This document shows, in pieces, positions 23,457 through 32,131 of a DNA stretch of 48,748 nt; the first letter of the stretch is position 1; every line of letters starts with the position of its first letter. Both the position numbers and the translations under genes were made by a program. This stretch comes from M30B53 sp964600785 (GTDB lineage: Bacteria; Planctomycetota; Planctomycetia; Pirellulales; UBA1268): NCBI GenBank assembly GCA_964600785.1, contig CAZRKH010000075.1:1-48748 (forward strand). The letters are read 5' to 3'. The notes under the pieces were generated by a model. The model had not been told where the DNA came from and ran no database searches. It saw only the letters and a program-made list of their open reading frames with translations.

Positions 23457-26400
23457 ATGCAGCCAGCCGGGACTGTTGCCAGCGAGTTGCGTGCCCTTGC
23501 CGCGAGCCTCGAGGGGGATCTGTACAGCGGTGACCTCGCCCGGGCGGTCTACGCCACCGACGCCTCGGAATACCAACAGCGACCGCTGGCGGTGGCCCTG
23601 CCGAAAACCGAGGCCGATATCGGCCGGCTGGTGCGTTTTGCGGCGGCCGAGGGGACTCCGCTGGTGCCCCGGGCGGCGGGCACCTCGCTGGCCGGGCAGG
23701 TGGTCGGCTCGGGAATCGTGGTCGACGTCGGCCGTCACATGAATCGCATCCTCGGAGTCGATCTCGAACGGCGACAGGTTCGCGTGCAGCCCGGCGTGAT
23801 CCGCGACGATCTCAACCGTTTCCTCGCTCCCCACGGGCTCTTTTTCGCCCCTGAAACATCCACCGCCGGCTGGGCCATGATCGGCGGCATGGTCGGCAAC
23901 AACTCCTGCGGGGCCAACTCGATCGCCTACGGGAGCACGCGGGAGCACATCGTCGGCCTGCGGGGCTACCTCGCCGACGGCTCGGTGGCCCGCTTCGGGC
24001 CGCTCTCGACCGCGGAGTTTGCGGCGAAATGCGAGGGCCCCGATTCCCTCGAGACACGGATCCATCGAGGCTTGCGGGACCTGCTCGGCAGAGAGACGGT
24101 GCGACGGGAGATTCGCGAGGGCTTTCCACGCCCCGAGGTGACCAGGCGAAACACCGGCTACGCCCTCGACGCCCTGCTCGAGTCCTCCTGCTTCGCCGAC
24201 GACGACGGCAGTTCCAAGGAGGCCCGCGAGCTGCGGCCGCTGAACCTCTGCCGCCTGCTTGCCGGCTCCGAAGGCACGCTCGTGTTCGGCGTGGAATACG
24301 AGCTGCAGGTGATCCCGCTGCCGCCGCCGGGAGCGTTGATGGTGGTCCACTGCGGCAGCGTCGACGAGGCCCTGCGGGCAACGCTCGTGGTGATGCGGGG
24401 CAGGCCGGCGGACGGGCCGGCCTGCGAACTCACCGCCTGCGAATTGATCGATGACAAGATTCTCGCCTGCACCAAGGACAATCCCGAGCAGGCCCGCAAC
24501 CGGTCGTTTGTCGTGGGCGATCCGGGGGCCGTGCTCGTGGTCGAACTCAAGCACGCCGACCCCGCGGTGATTGCCGAGGGCATGGCGGACCTGGAGACCC
24601 GGCTCCGCGAGGCGGGCCTGGGCTATGCCTTCCCGGTGCTCCGCGGAGAGGAATGCAGCCAGGTGTGGGAGCTGCGTCGTGCCGGCCAGGGCCTGGTCAA
24701 CAACCTCCCCGGCGACGCCAAGCCCCGCGAGATCGTGGAAGACACGGCGGTGGCCGTGGAGGATCTGCCGGCTTATATCGCCGAGTTCGACCGGCTGCTC
24801 AACGAGAAGTACGGCATCGACTGCGTGCACTACGCCCATGCCGGCGCCGGCGAGCTGCACCTGCGGCCGCTCTTCGATCTCCATTCCCCCGAGGGCCTGG
24901 CGATGTTCCGTCAGGTGGCCAGCGACGTCGCGGCGCTGGTGAGGAAATACCGCGGCAGTCTCTCGGGTGAGCACGGGGATGGCCGGCTGCGGGGCGAGTT
25001 CATCCGTGAGATGGTCGGCGAGGCCTGCTACCGCCATCTGGTGGCCGTCAAGCGGCTCTTCGATCCGGCGGGCATCTTCAATCCCGGCAAGATCGTCGAT
25101 GCCCCCGCGATGGACACCAGCCTGCGGGTCACGCCCGGCAGGCCGCGGCCGGTGTACGAAACGCTGTTTCGCTTTGCCGACACCGGCGGCGTGCTGCGGG
25201 CGGCTGAGCGATGCACCGGCGTGGGGCAGTGCCGCAAGCCCCCGGCTGCCGGGGGGACGATGTGCCCAAGCTACATGGCCACCCGCGATGAGCAGGATTC
25301 CACGCGTGCCCGGGCCACCCTGCTGCGGCAGCTGCTCTCCGAGGCCCCCGGGGCCACGAGCCCCTGGACCCGCCCGGAGCTGGCCGAGGCGCTCGAGCTG
25401 TGTCTTTCCTGCAAGGCCTGCAAGAGCGAGTGCCCCTCCAACGTCGACATGGCTCGGCTCAAGGCGGAGGTCGAGCAGCAGCGGCACGACCGGCTCGGTG
25501 TGCCCTGGCGGACGCGGCTGGTGGCCCACTTCGCCACCGCGATGCGGCAAGCGGCGGCGGTGCCCCGGCTCTCCAACTTCCTGATCACCGCCCCCGGCGT
25601 CTCCCATCTGCTCAAGGCCGTCATGGGCTTCGCCCAGCGGCGGTCGCTGCCAACCCTGCCCTCCTCCACGCTCACCGCCTGGCAGGCCCGTCGGCCTCGC
25701 CCGGAGCGGGTCGGCCCCCGTCGGAGCCGCGTGTTTTTCTTTCGCGACGAGTTCACCGACACCCTCGACGCGGGAATCGGCATCCGTGCGGTCGAACTGC
25801 TCGAGGCCCTCGGCTACGAGGTGGTCTTTCCCGAGCATGCGGCAAGCGGGCGAGCGGAGATCTCCAAGGGGCTGCTTCGGGAGGCGAGGTCGCTGGCGGT
25901 GGCGAACGTGGTGCAGCTCGAGCCGATCGTCAGCGATGCCGAGCCGCTGGTGGGGGTCGAGCCTTCGGCGATCCTCGGCTTCCGCGACGAATATCCCGAC
26001 CTGGTGCCCGAGCCACAAGCCGCCGCCGCCGGACGGCTGGCCGGACGGGCCCTTTTGATCGACGAGTTTCTCGCCCGCGAGGCGGCGGCCGGTCGGATCA
26101 CGCCTGATGACTTCGACACCACCTCCCGGCAGATCCTGCTGCACGGCCACTGCCATCAAAAGGCGATTGGCTCGCTGGCCGCCACGGTGGAGATGCTCTC
26201 GCTGCCGCGGGGCCACGAGGTGGAGTTGATCCCCTCGGGCTGCTGCGGCATGGCCGGATCCTTCGGCTACGACCGCCGGCATTACGATCTCTCGATGCGG
26301 ATCGGCGAGATGGTGCTTTTTCCGGCGGTGCGGGCAGCCCCCGCCGCCACGCTCATCGCCGCGGGCGGCACGAGCTGCCGCCACCAGATCATCGACGGCA

Positions 26401-26468
26401 CCTCCCGCCGGTCGCTGCACCCCGTCGAAATCCTGCACGCGGCGGTGCTGCCGCGAGCGGCGACATGA
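23457..26468 (+). CDS. Fused FAD-linked oxidase / Fe-S / CCG-domain 2-hydroxyacid dehydrogenase
   Basis: 1003 residues joining three parts that are separate in glycolate oxidase (GlcD and GlcF). Residues about 45-270 are the PCMH FAD-binding domain (PRAAGTSLAGQVVGSGIVVD and GGMVGNNSCGANSIAYGSTR). A C-terminal FAD-oxidase domain follows to about 560 (HYAHAGAGELHLRPL). Two iron-sulfur motifs begin near 585 (CTGVGQCRKP...CPSY) and 648 (CLSCKACKSECPSN). CCG-type cysteine-rich motifs lie near 894 (HGHCHQKAIG) and 927 (SGCCGMAGSFGY). It resembles YdiJ-type D-2-hydroxyglutarate or D-lactate dehydrogenases, which pass electrons to the respiratory chain. The substrate is a D-2-hydroxyacid, not further resolved. 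Confidence 0.9.
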   Translation: MQPAGTVASELRALAASLEGDLYSGDLARAVYATDASEYQQRPLAVALPKTEADIGRLVRFAAAEGTPLVPRAAGTSLAGQVVGSGIVVDVGRHMNRILGVDLERRQVRVQPGVIRDDLNRFLAPHGLFFAPETSTAGWAMIGGMVGNNSCGANSIAYGSTREHIVGLRGYLADGSVARFGPLSTAEFAAKCEGPDSLETRIHRGLRDLLGRETVRREIREGFPRPEVTRRNTGYALDALLESSCFADDDGSSKEARELRPLNLCRLLAGSEGTLVFGVEYELQVIPLPPPGALMVVHCGSVDEALRATLVVMRGRPADGPACELTACELIDDKILACTKDNPEQARNRSFVVGDPGAVLVVELKHADPAVIAEGMADLETRLREAGLGYAFPVLRGEECSQVWELRRAGQGLVNNLPGDAKPREIVEDTAVAVEDLPAYIAEFDRLLNEKYGIDCVHYAHAGAGELHLRPLFDLHSPEGLAMFRQVASDVAALVRKYRGSLSGEHGDGRLRGEFIREMVGEACYRHLVAVKRLFDPAGIFNPGKIVDAPAMDTSLRVTPGRPRPVYETLFRFADTGGVLRAAERCTGVGQCRKPPAAGGTMCPSYMATRDEQDSTRARATLLRQLLSEAPGATSPWTRPELAEALELCLSCKACKSECPSNVDMARLKAEVEQQRHDRLGVPWRTRLVAHFATAMRQAAAVPRLSNFLITAPGVSHLLKAVMGFAQRRSLPTLPSSTLTAWQARRPRPERVGPRRSRVFFFRDEFTDTLDAGIGIRAVELLEALGYEVVFPEHAASGRAEISKGLLREARSLAVANVVQLEPIVSDAEPLVGVEPSAILGFRDEYPDLVPEPQAAAAGRLAGRALLIDEFLAREAAAGRITPDDFDTTSRQILLHGHCHQKAIGSLAATVEMLSLPRGHEVELIPSGCCGMAGSFGYDRRHYDLSMRIGEMVLFPAVRAAPAATLIAAGGTSCRHQIIDGTSRRSLHPVEILHAAVLPRAAT

Positions 26469-26505
26469 CCGGTTATTCTGAGGACTTCCAGGCAGGAGCC
26501 GCCGC

Positions 26506-28035
26506 ATGTTTTTTTCGATGCGCTGCCCCCACTGTGGCAAGTCGCTGAAGGTTCGCGAAGAGCACGAGGGCAAGACGGCACGCTGCCCCTACTGCCGCAA
26601 CACGCTCACCGTCCGCCGCCCGCCCGATCCTCCCCCGCCGCCCTGGCCGGCCGGCGAGCGGGGCGAGCGGAAAGCCGGCGAGCGGCGAGCGGCGGAATCC
26701 GGAGATGCCAAGGCCGCCGACGCCGCACCGCAGCAGGCGGGGGGCCCGCCCCCTGCCGGGCATGTGGTGATTGCCGCGGCCGACACGAATGTCTCGGTGG
26801 TGCGACACGTGGTGATCGGCGCCGCCGCCGCAGCGGTGGTCTATCTTGCCGTCGTGCCGCTGAAGGGCTGGTATGTCAATCGCCTGCTGGTGGGCGGCTC
26901 GTCGCTTGCGGCTGGTGGCTGGGTGCCGATCGCGGAGCTGTTTCTCTTCTTCTGGGCGGTGAGCATGCTCGTGGAGAAGTGGCTCAAGATCCGCCGCCAG
27001 CGGCGGAGTCTGCTGTACGACCTGCTGCCGATGGAACTCGGCGAGACGATCACGCTCGACAATCTCGACCGCTTCGTCTCCCACATCCGCGGCCTGCCCA
27101 GGGCGGCGGGCGGGAGTTTCATCGTCACCCGGTGCCTGCGGGGCCTGGAGCACTTCCGAGTCCGCAAGAGCGCCCCCGACACCGTGACGATGATGAACAG
27201 CCAGTCGGAAATGGATCTCGCCGGCGTCGACTCCAGCTACACGATGTTTCACGTCTTCATCTGGGCGATTCCGATCCTCGGATTCCTCGGCACGGTGATC
27301 GGCGTTTCCGGCGCGGTCGGCAGCTTCACGGGAACCCTCGAGGGATCGAGCGACATCGGGGCCCTCAAGGAGGCCCTCAAGGGAATCACCGGCGGGCTGG
27401 CCACCGCCTTCGACACGACCCTGGTGGCCCTCTCGATGGCGATGATCCTGACCTTTCCCGTGAGCGGCCTGCAGAAGGCGGAAGACGATCTGCTCGCCGA
27501 GGTTGACGACTACGCCAACGAGAACCTGCTGCGACGGCTCGACGACCGCCGCGAGGGCGGGGCCGAGCGGGGCCTCGGCGGCAGCCGGGGCGAGGTGGGC
27601 CGGGCGATCGAGGCCGCCCTCGCCCCGCATCGGGAGGAGCTTGCCGCCTGGGCGAAGAAGCTCGCCTCGATCGGCGACGAGCTTGCCGGGCAGGTGCAGC
27701 GGGGCTGGGGGGAGGTCAATGCAAAGCTCGTCGAGGAGCACGACCGGCAGTCGGACCGGCTCGCCGCGATCGACATGATGCTCGCCGAGGGGGCCGGCAA
27801 GTTCGACGAGGTGGCACGCGATGCGGTCGAGGCCCGGGAACGAGCCTCGGTCACGATGCAGCAGGCGGCGACGGAGGTGCAGTCCTTCACGGCCACGCTC
27901 GAGCGGGCGATCGGCAGCCTGGCAGCGACCCTGGAGCGTCTCGACGGCGAGCGGATCGTGGTCGAGTCTCACCGCAGGCCCTGGTGGCGGTCGCTCTTCG
28001 GTGGCGGTCGTGCCAACGGGCGGCACGAGGGATGA
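26506..28035 (+). CDS. MotA/TolQ/ExbB-like proton-channel protein with zinc ribbon and long tail
   Basis: 509 residues. An N-terminal zinc ribbon (Cys7-Pro-His-Cys10, Cys27-Pro-Tyr-Cys30), a Pro/Arg/Ala-rich linker (about 33-95), then four helices: about 101-118, 140-160, 248-272 and 297-322. Helices 3 and 4 carry the family patterns IPILGFLGTVIGVSGAVGSF and GGLATAFDTTLVALSMAMIL. The C-terminal tail of some 180 residues (330-509) is helical and charged, as in MotA-type stators with cytoplasmic tails such as ZorA. The A subunits of such motors form pentamers around a B dimer and use proton or sodium flow. Two B-like genes follow at once. No flagellar, Tol, Ton or nuclease gene is near, so what it drives is unknown. 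Confidence 0.85.
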   Translation: MFFSMRCPHCGKSLKVREEHEGKTARCPYCRNTLTVRRPPDPPPPPWPAGERGERKAGERRAAESGDAKAADAAPQQAGGPPPAGHVVIAAADTNVSVVRHVVIGAAAAAVVYLAVVPLKGWYVNRLLVGGSSLAAGGWVPIAELFLFFWAVSMLVEKWLKIRRQRRSLLYDLLPMELGETITLDNLDRFVSHIRGLPRAAGGSFIVTRCLRGLEHFRVRKSAPDTVTMMNSQSEMDLAGVDSSYTMFHVFIWAIPILGFLGTVIGVSGAVGSFTGTLEGSSDIGALKEALKGITGGLATAFDTTLVALSMAMILTFPVSGLQKAEDDLLAEVDDYANENLLRRLDDRREGGAERGLGGSRGEVGRAIEAALAPHREELAAWAKKLASIGDELAGQVQRGWGEVNAKLVEEHDRQSDRLAAIDMMLAEGAGKFDEVARDAVEARERASVTMQQAATEVQSFTATLERAIGSLAATLERLDGERIVVESHRRPWWRSLFGGGRANGRHEG

Positions 28036-28039
28036 ATCG

Positions 28040-28816
28040 ATGGCCCGGCTGCGGAAATCACGAAAGAGCAGGGTCTCGCTTTTCCCCTTTCTCGACATCC
28101 TCGCCTGTGTGATCGGCAACCTGATCCTGATCATTACCGCGGTCGTGCTCGAGCAGATCGACACCGAGCCGGTGGCCGAGGCGGCCCGCATCAAGGAGGT
28201 CACCGAGCGGGCGGGCGGCTCCGCCGAAGAGCTGGCCGAACTCCAGCGTCAGCTCGCCCGTGCCAGGAAACGCTCCGGTGAGGCCGAGGCCCGGCTGGAG
28301 GCCGTGCGAGCCCGGATTCGGGCGGCCACCAAAGAGCGGCAGGAGGCGGAACTGGCCGTCTCGCAGCCCGACAAGCCTGCGGAGGATCCCACGATCGCGG
28401 CGGAGATCCGCCGGCTCGAAAAGGAGAAGCGGTCGATCGAAGAGGAGATCACGAAGGCTACCGCCAGAATCGCCGAGCGACGAAAGAAGCCCGAGCAGTC
28501 GATCGTGGTGTTGCCGCCTGGTGAAGGCGGCCCGAGCCGGGGAATCTTCATCGAGGCCTCGGGGAGCGATCTCATCGTGCTCGAGGGCAAGCAGCCCTGG
28601 AAACTGCCGGCCGGCAAGGCCGACACCGATCCGCGATTCAAGAAGCTCCTTGCCGACGCGAAGGCTGACGGCGATACGATCATCACCTTCCTGGTTCGCT
28701 CCGACGGCCTGGCAGCGTTCACCCGCGGGCAGCGGGCGGCGGAGGCTGCGGGTGTGCCCAGCGGCAAGGTGCCCCTGCCGGGTGATGGCATGATCGACCT
28801 CAGCAAGGCCAAGTGA
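28040..28816 (+). CDS. TolR/ExbD-like motor subunit, paralogue 1
   Basis: 258 residues starting 4 bases after the channel gene. A basic N-terminus (MARLRKSRKSR) precedes a single membrane helix, FPFLDILACVIGNLILIITA, with Asp19 at its start, the position of the ion-carrying Asp of ExbD/TolR/MotB. A coiled coil rich in Glu, Arg and Ala covers about residues 50-160, and a compact C-terminal domain follows (GIFIEASGSDLIVLEG; ITFLVRSDGLAAFTRGQRAA). That last segment can be aligned with one in the next gene, so the two are related. The topology puts the coiled coil and end domain in the periplasm, where it may contact the cell wall or a partner. Confidence 0.75.
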   Translation: MARLRKSRKSRVSLFPFLDILACVIGNLILIITAVVLEQIDTEPVAEAARIKEVTERAGGSAEELAELQRQLARARKRSGEAEARLEAVRARIRAATKERQEAELAVSQPDKPAEDPTIAAEIRRLEKEKRSIEEEITKATARIAERRKKPEQSIVVLPPGEGGPSRGIFIEASGSDLIVLEGKQPWKLPAGKADTDPRFKKLLADAKADGDTIITFLVRSDGLAAFTRGQRAAEAAGVPSGKVPLPGDGMIDLSKAK

Positions 28817-28831
28817 CGCCCGGAGCAAGCG

Positions 28832-29959
28832 ATGGCCCGCCGCCGCAGAAAGACATCAGCCACCGATGGCAACCTCGACTCGATGCTCGACACGCTCACC
28901 AACGTGGTCGGGATCCTCGTGATCGTGCTGGTCACCGTGCAGCTCTCAACGCAGGAGGCAGCCAGCCGGATCGCCGAGGCGGTGGCCCGGGTCGACCCGG
29001 GGGAGATCGACCGGCTCGAGCGTGAGGCGGAGGCGGCGGAGGCGGGAATTGAAGAGGCCAGGCGGCAGCTCGGCGAGGCCCGGGAGGCAGCCCGCAAAGA
29101 CCCCGCGGCGGAGCTGGCTCGGCTGGCCGCGGAGGCGGCGGTCGCCGAGGAACTCGCCGCCGAAGCCCGGAAAAAAGCCGCGGCAGCGGAGAAAAAACAG
29201 GAAGTCGCCCGCAGGCAGCTCGAGGCGAAGCGACGGGAGCAGCAGACGCGGCTCAAGCAGGCCCGCGAGGAGCGGAAGCGGATCGAGGTCGAGCGGGAGG
29301 CGCTCCTGGCAAAGCTCGACGCGATCGAGCCGCCGGAGTCTTTGCCGGCCAAGGAGGTTCGCCTGCCCGATCCGCGACCGGCTCCCGAGGGGGCGGAAGA
29401 ACTGCCGGTGCTCTGCCGCGAGGGGCGGATCATCCCGGTCGAGCTGAAGCTTCTGCAGGACCGGGCCCAGAAACGAGCGGCGATGATCGTCGCCCAAAAA
29501 AAACTCGATCCCGACGGCGACACCTGGCTTTCCGACGGCAAGCTTTTTGAGAAGGAGTTCAATACGCGTCCGATTCGCAGTGATGACTTCGAGCTCCGCA
29601 TGACCAACGCCGGCAATCGGTGGCCGAGGCTGATCCTCGAACCGCGTCCCGGGGCGGGCGACGAGGCGGCTGCGGCGGTCCGCGGCAACGGCGACTTCAT
29701 CCGGGCCCTGCGGCTTGTGGAGCCGGAGGAGTTTTACCTGCGGTTCTATGTCTGGCCCGACAGCTTCGAGGCCTATCTTCTGGCCCGTCAGGCGGCCGGC
29801 CAACGGGGATTTGCGGCCGGCTGGGTGCCCCTCACCAGCGACCACCAATACACGATTCCGCTGGGCCGCTATGCCTACGGCACGAAGCCCCCCCCGTCGC
29901 CACCGAAGAGCAGCAAGAAGCCCTCGAAGCCCAAGCCCCCGCCCAACGTCATCGACTGA
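28832..29959 (+). CDS. TolR/ExbD-like motor subunit, paralogue 2
   Basis: 375 residues. As in paralogue 1, there is a basic start (MARRRRK) and one helix, LDSMLDTLTNVVGILVIVLV, with Asp20 at the ion-binding position. A long Ala/Glu/Arg coiled coil (about 50-170) is followed by a C-terminal domain with RPRLILEPRP-like strands (WPRLILEPRPGAGDE), FYLRFYVWPDSFEAYLLARQ and GFAAGWVPL, then a Pro/Lys-rich tail. GGAG precedes the ATG. The PDSFEAYLLARQAAGQRGFA segment parallels SDGLAAFTRGQRAAEAAGVP of paralogue 1. Its last 11 bases overlap the end of the convergent nnrE gene. Confidence 0.72.
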   Translation: MARRRRKTSATDGNLDSMLDTLTNVVGILVIVLVTVQLSTQEAASRIAEAVARVDPGEIDRLEREAEAAEAGIEEARRQLGEAREAARKDPAAELARLAAEAAVAEELAAEARKKAAAAEKKQEVARRQLEAKRREQQTRLKQAREERKRIEVEREALLAKLDAIEPPESLPAKEVRLPDPRPAPEGAEELPVLCREGRIIPVELKLLQDRAQKRAAMIVAQKKLDPDGDTWLSDGKLFEKEFNTRPIRSDDFELRMTNAGNRWPRLILEPRPGAGDEAAAAVRGNGDFIRALRLVEPEEFYLRFYVWPDSFEAYLLARQAAGQRGFAAGWVPLTSDHQYTIPLGRYAYGTKPPPSPPKSSKKPSKPKPPPNVID

Positions 29960-30653
29960 GCCGGGCTGAAGCACAGCCGGCCGCCTCGAGCAGGCAACGG
30001 GGGGCGCCGATACCCGCGACCACGACCTCGCCGGTGAATCTGCCGGCGGCGGGGTTTTCGAAGCCCCGCTTGGCCGCCACGAAGCTGATCGTGAGATCGG
30101 CCCGCACGCAGGCTCCGGGAGCCTCGCCGGAATCGCAGTCGAGTCCGGAAGGCAGATCGATCGCGACGACCCGCGTTGCACCCGCGGCATCGCGGGTGGC
30201 ATTGATGGCGTTGATCGCCACCGCTGCGGCCCCCCGCGGGCTGCCGGCAGCCCCGGTGCCGAGGATGCAGTCGACGATCACTGCGGCCCCGGCGAGCCGC
30301 TGCCGCCAGGTCGCCTCGGCCGCTTCGGCAAGCGGTTCGATCACCAGGCCGCTGCGAGAGACGACCGTGAAGTTGATTTTCGCATCGCCGCCGAACTCGT
30401 CTGCGGCCGCGGCGAGCAGGACCTGCGGCTCGCGGCCGGCGAGCTGGAGGTGCCGGGCGATCACAAACCCGTCGCCGCCATTATTGCCTTTGCCGCAGAG
30501 AATCACCGCGGGCCCCGAGGGGAAGCGGGCCTGAATCAGTTCGGCCGCGTTGCGACCGGCGTTCTCCATCAGGGCGATGCCGGGCAGGCCGAATTCCTGA
30601 ATCGCCCGGCGGTCGATTTCACGAACCTGTTCGCGGCTGAGGCTGTGGGGCAT
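29949..30653 (-). CDS. nnrE: NAD(P)H-hydrate epimerase
   Basis: 234 residues of the YjeF-N family, which epimerises damaged NAD(P)HX so the dehydratase can repair it. GIALMENAGRNAAELI and the family core GKGNNGGDGFVIARHL (residues 54 on) are present, with IVDCILGTGAAGSPRG and VVAIDLPSGLDCDSG. There is no fused NnrD dehydratase domain, so that partner must be elsewhere. Start at the ATG 30653; the ribosome site is weak. Convergent with the motor operon. Confidence 0.9.
   Translation of the reverse strand: MPHSLSREQVREIDRRAIQEFGLPGIALMENAGRNAAELIQARFPSGPAVILCGKGNNGGDGFVIARHLQLAGREPQVLLAAAADEFGGDAKINFTVVSRSGLVIEPLAEAAEATWRQRLAGAAVIVDCILGTGAAGSPRGAAAVAINAINATRDAAGATRVVAIDLPSGLDCDSGEAPGACVRADLTISFVAAKRGFENPAAGRFTGEVVVAGIGAPRCLLEAAGCASARLSR
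29960..29981. terminator. Hairpin at the convergent end of motor operon and nnrE
   Basis: GCCGG-(G)-CTG, loop AAGCA, CAGCCGGC gives an 8-bp stem with one bulged G, directly after the TGA of TolR-like paralogue 2. It lies within the 3' coding end of nnrE on the other strand. No U-run. Confidence 0.35.
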
Positions 30654-30754
30654 GACAGGATCGTAGCGTTCGGGGTATCGTCGGGGCGAGGGGCGGATGC
30701 AGTGCGGCGTGTAGTCCGCGGCGTTCGCCTCGAGATTGCTTCTCCACGCCCTGC

Positions 30755-32131
30755 ATGACGCAGCCGATGTCATCTCCCCCCGGCCCCGCCTGGCGACGCA
30801 GCGACGACATCTGGGCGATGGTCATCGCTGCGGTGCTGCTGGCGGTGGCCTGGTGGTGCGTGTCGCCCGCCGGCAACGTGCTGGATGCCTGGGCCGCCAA
30901 GCCGGGCGGCTGGTCGCTCGATCCACGCGAGGCTTTCGAGGGCCACACGGCTGAGGGCGGCCCCTCGCGGGGCCTGGCGGTGGCGGCAACGGCGTGCGGG
31001 TGCGTGGCGGTGTTTGCCGTGGCCTTGGCGGGCACGGGCGTGCCGCCCTCGCGGAGCCTGCTGCCGCTTGCGGTGATCACGGGCATGGCGGTGCTGGCCT
31101 GGCTGGTGAGCACCCAGACGGTGATCAAGGGACTGCAGCTGGAGTATGTGCTCTGGGCCTTTGCCGGGGGCCTTGCGGTGAGCAATCTCTACGGGGTGCC
31201 TGCATGGCTCGCGCCGGCCCTCAAGGGAGAGCTCTACATCAAGACCGGCCTGGTGCTGATGGGGGCCGGGCTGCTTTTCGGCACCCTGATGAAGCTCGGG
31301 CCGCCGGGGATCCTCGTCTCCTGGGTCACGACACCGGTGGTGCTCGTCTCGACGTATCTCTTCGGGCAGCGGGTGCTCAAGATTCCCTCACGATCACTGA
31401 ACCTCGTGCTCGCCGCCGACATGAGCGTCTGCGGAGTCTCGGCGGCGGTGGCCACGGCGGCGGCCTGCCGCGCGAAGAAGGAAGAACTCTCGATCGCGAT
31501 CGGGATCTCGCTGGCCTTCACGGTGATCATGATGTTCACCCTGCCGGCGGTGATCGAGGCGGCCGGCATCGATGAGGTGCTCGGCGGGGCCTGGATCGGC
31601 GGCACCGTCGACTCAACCGGGGCGGTTGTGGCCGCGGGCGAACTGGTCGGCCCGGTAGCCCGCGACGTGGCCGCCTCGGTCAAACTCATCCAAAACGTGC
31701 TGATCGGCGTGATCTCGCTGGTCGTGGCCGCCTGGTGGGCCCGCACGTCCGATGAGGGCGGAATGGCCGTGGCCTCGCCCGGTGGCTGGCTGGCCGAGAT
31801 CTGGCGGCGGATGCCGAAGTTCGTGCTCGGTTTTCTCGCCGCTTCGGCGATCTTCACCCTGCTGGCCTCCAGCGGACGGGCCGAGGAGGTGGCCGCCACC
31901 GTCGGAGGGCCGGTGAAGATGATGCGGTCGTGGTGCTTCTGTCTGGGATTCGTGAGCATCGGCCTGGAGACGCAGGTGCGGCGGCTCGCCGCGGCGATGG
32001 GTTCGGCCAAGCCCGTCGTGCTCTACATCTGCGGGCAGTGCCTCAACCTCACGCTGACCTTCCTGATGGCCTACCTCGCCTTCCGCGTGGTCTTTCCCGA
32101 GGTGGCCGAGCGGCTGATGGGCGGTGGATGA
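30755..32131 (+). CDS. YeiH-family putative anion exporter, multi-pass membrane protein
   Basis: 458 residues, about 10-11 membrane helices, of the YeiH/UPF0324 family (PF03601). Helical motifs: LVLMGAGLLFGTLMKLG, LNLVLAADMSVCGVSAAVAT (family signature with a conserved Cys and Ser), EELSIAIGISLAFTVIMMFT and WIGGTVDSTGAVVAAGELVG. Members have been annotated as sulfate exporters, but activity is poorly proven. The N-terminal 100 residues are longer than in the usual 340-residue proteins and add two helices. The gene is divergent from nnrE, and its 3' end overlaps that of endonuclease III by 61 bases. Confidence 0.88.
   Translation: MTQPMSSPPGPAWRRSDDIWAMVIAAVLLAVAWWCVSPAGNVLDAWAAKPGGWSLDPREAFEGHTAEGGPSRGLAVAATACGCVAVFAVALAGTGVPPSRSLLPLAVITGMAVLAWLVSTQTVIKGLQLEYVLWAFAGGLAVSNLYGVPAWLAPALKGELYIKTGLVLMGAGLLFGTLMKLGPPGILVSWVTTPVVLVSTYLFGQRVLKIPSRSLNLVLAADMSVCGVSAAVATAAACRAKKEELSIAIGISLAFTVIMMFTLPAVIEAAGIDEVLGGAWIGGTVDSTGAVVAAGELVGPVARDVAASVKLIQNVLIGVISLVVAAWWARTSDEGGMAVASPGGWLAEIWRRMPKFVLGFLAASAIFTLLASSGRAEEVAATVGGPVKMMRSWCFCLGFVSIGLETQVRRLAAAMGSAKPVVLYICGQCLNLTLTFLMAYLAFRVVFPEVAERLMGGG

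Noticed and set aside
22878..26573. 1231-residue open frame on the minus strand
   Set aside because: It runs antisense through the FAD/Fe-S oxidase, which has a full set of cofactor motifs in the other strand. No signal, domain or ribosome site.
26506..29959. Flagellar MotAB, Tol-Pal, TonB-ExbBD or a complete Zorya system
   Set aside because: The channel fold is shared, but there is no peptidoglycan-binding OmpA domain visible, no TolA/TonB/Pal and no ZorC/D/E-like effector next to it.
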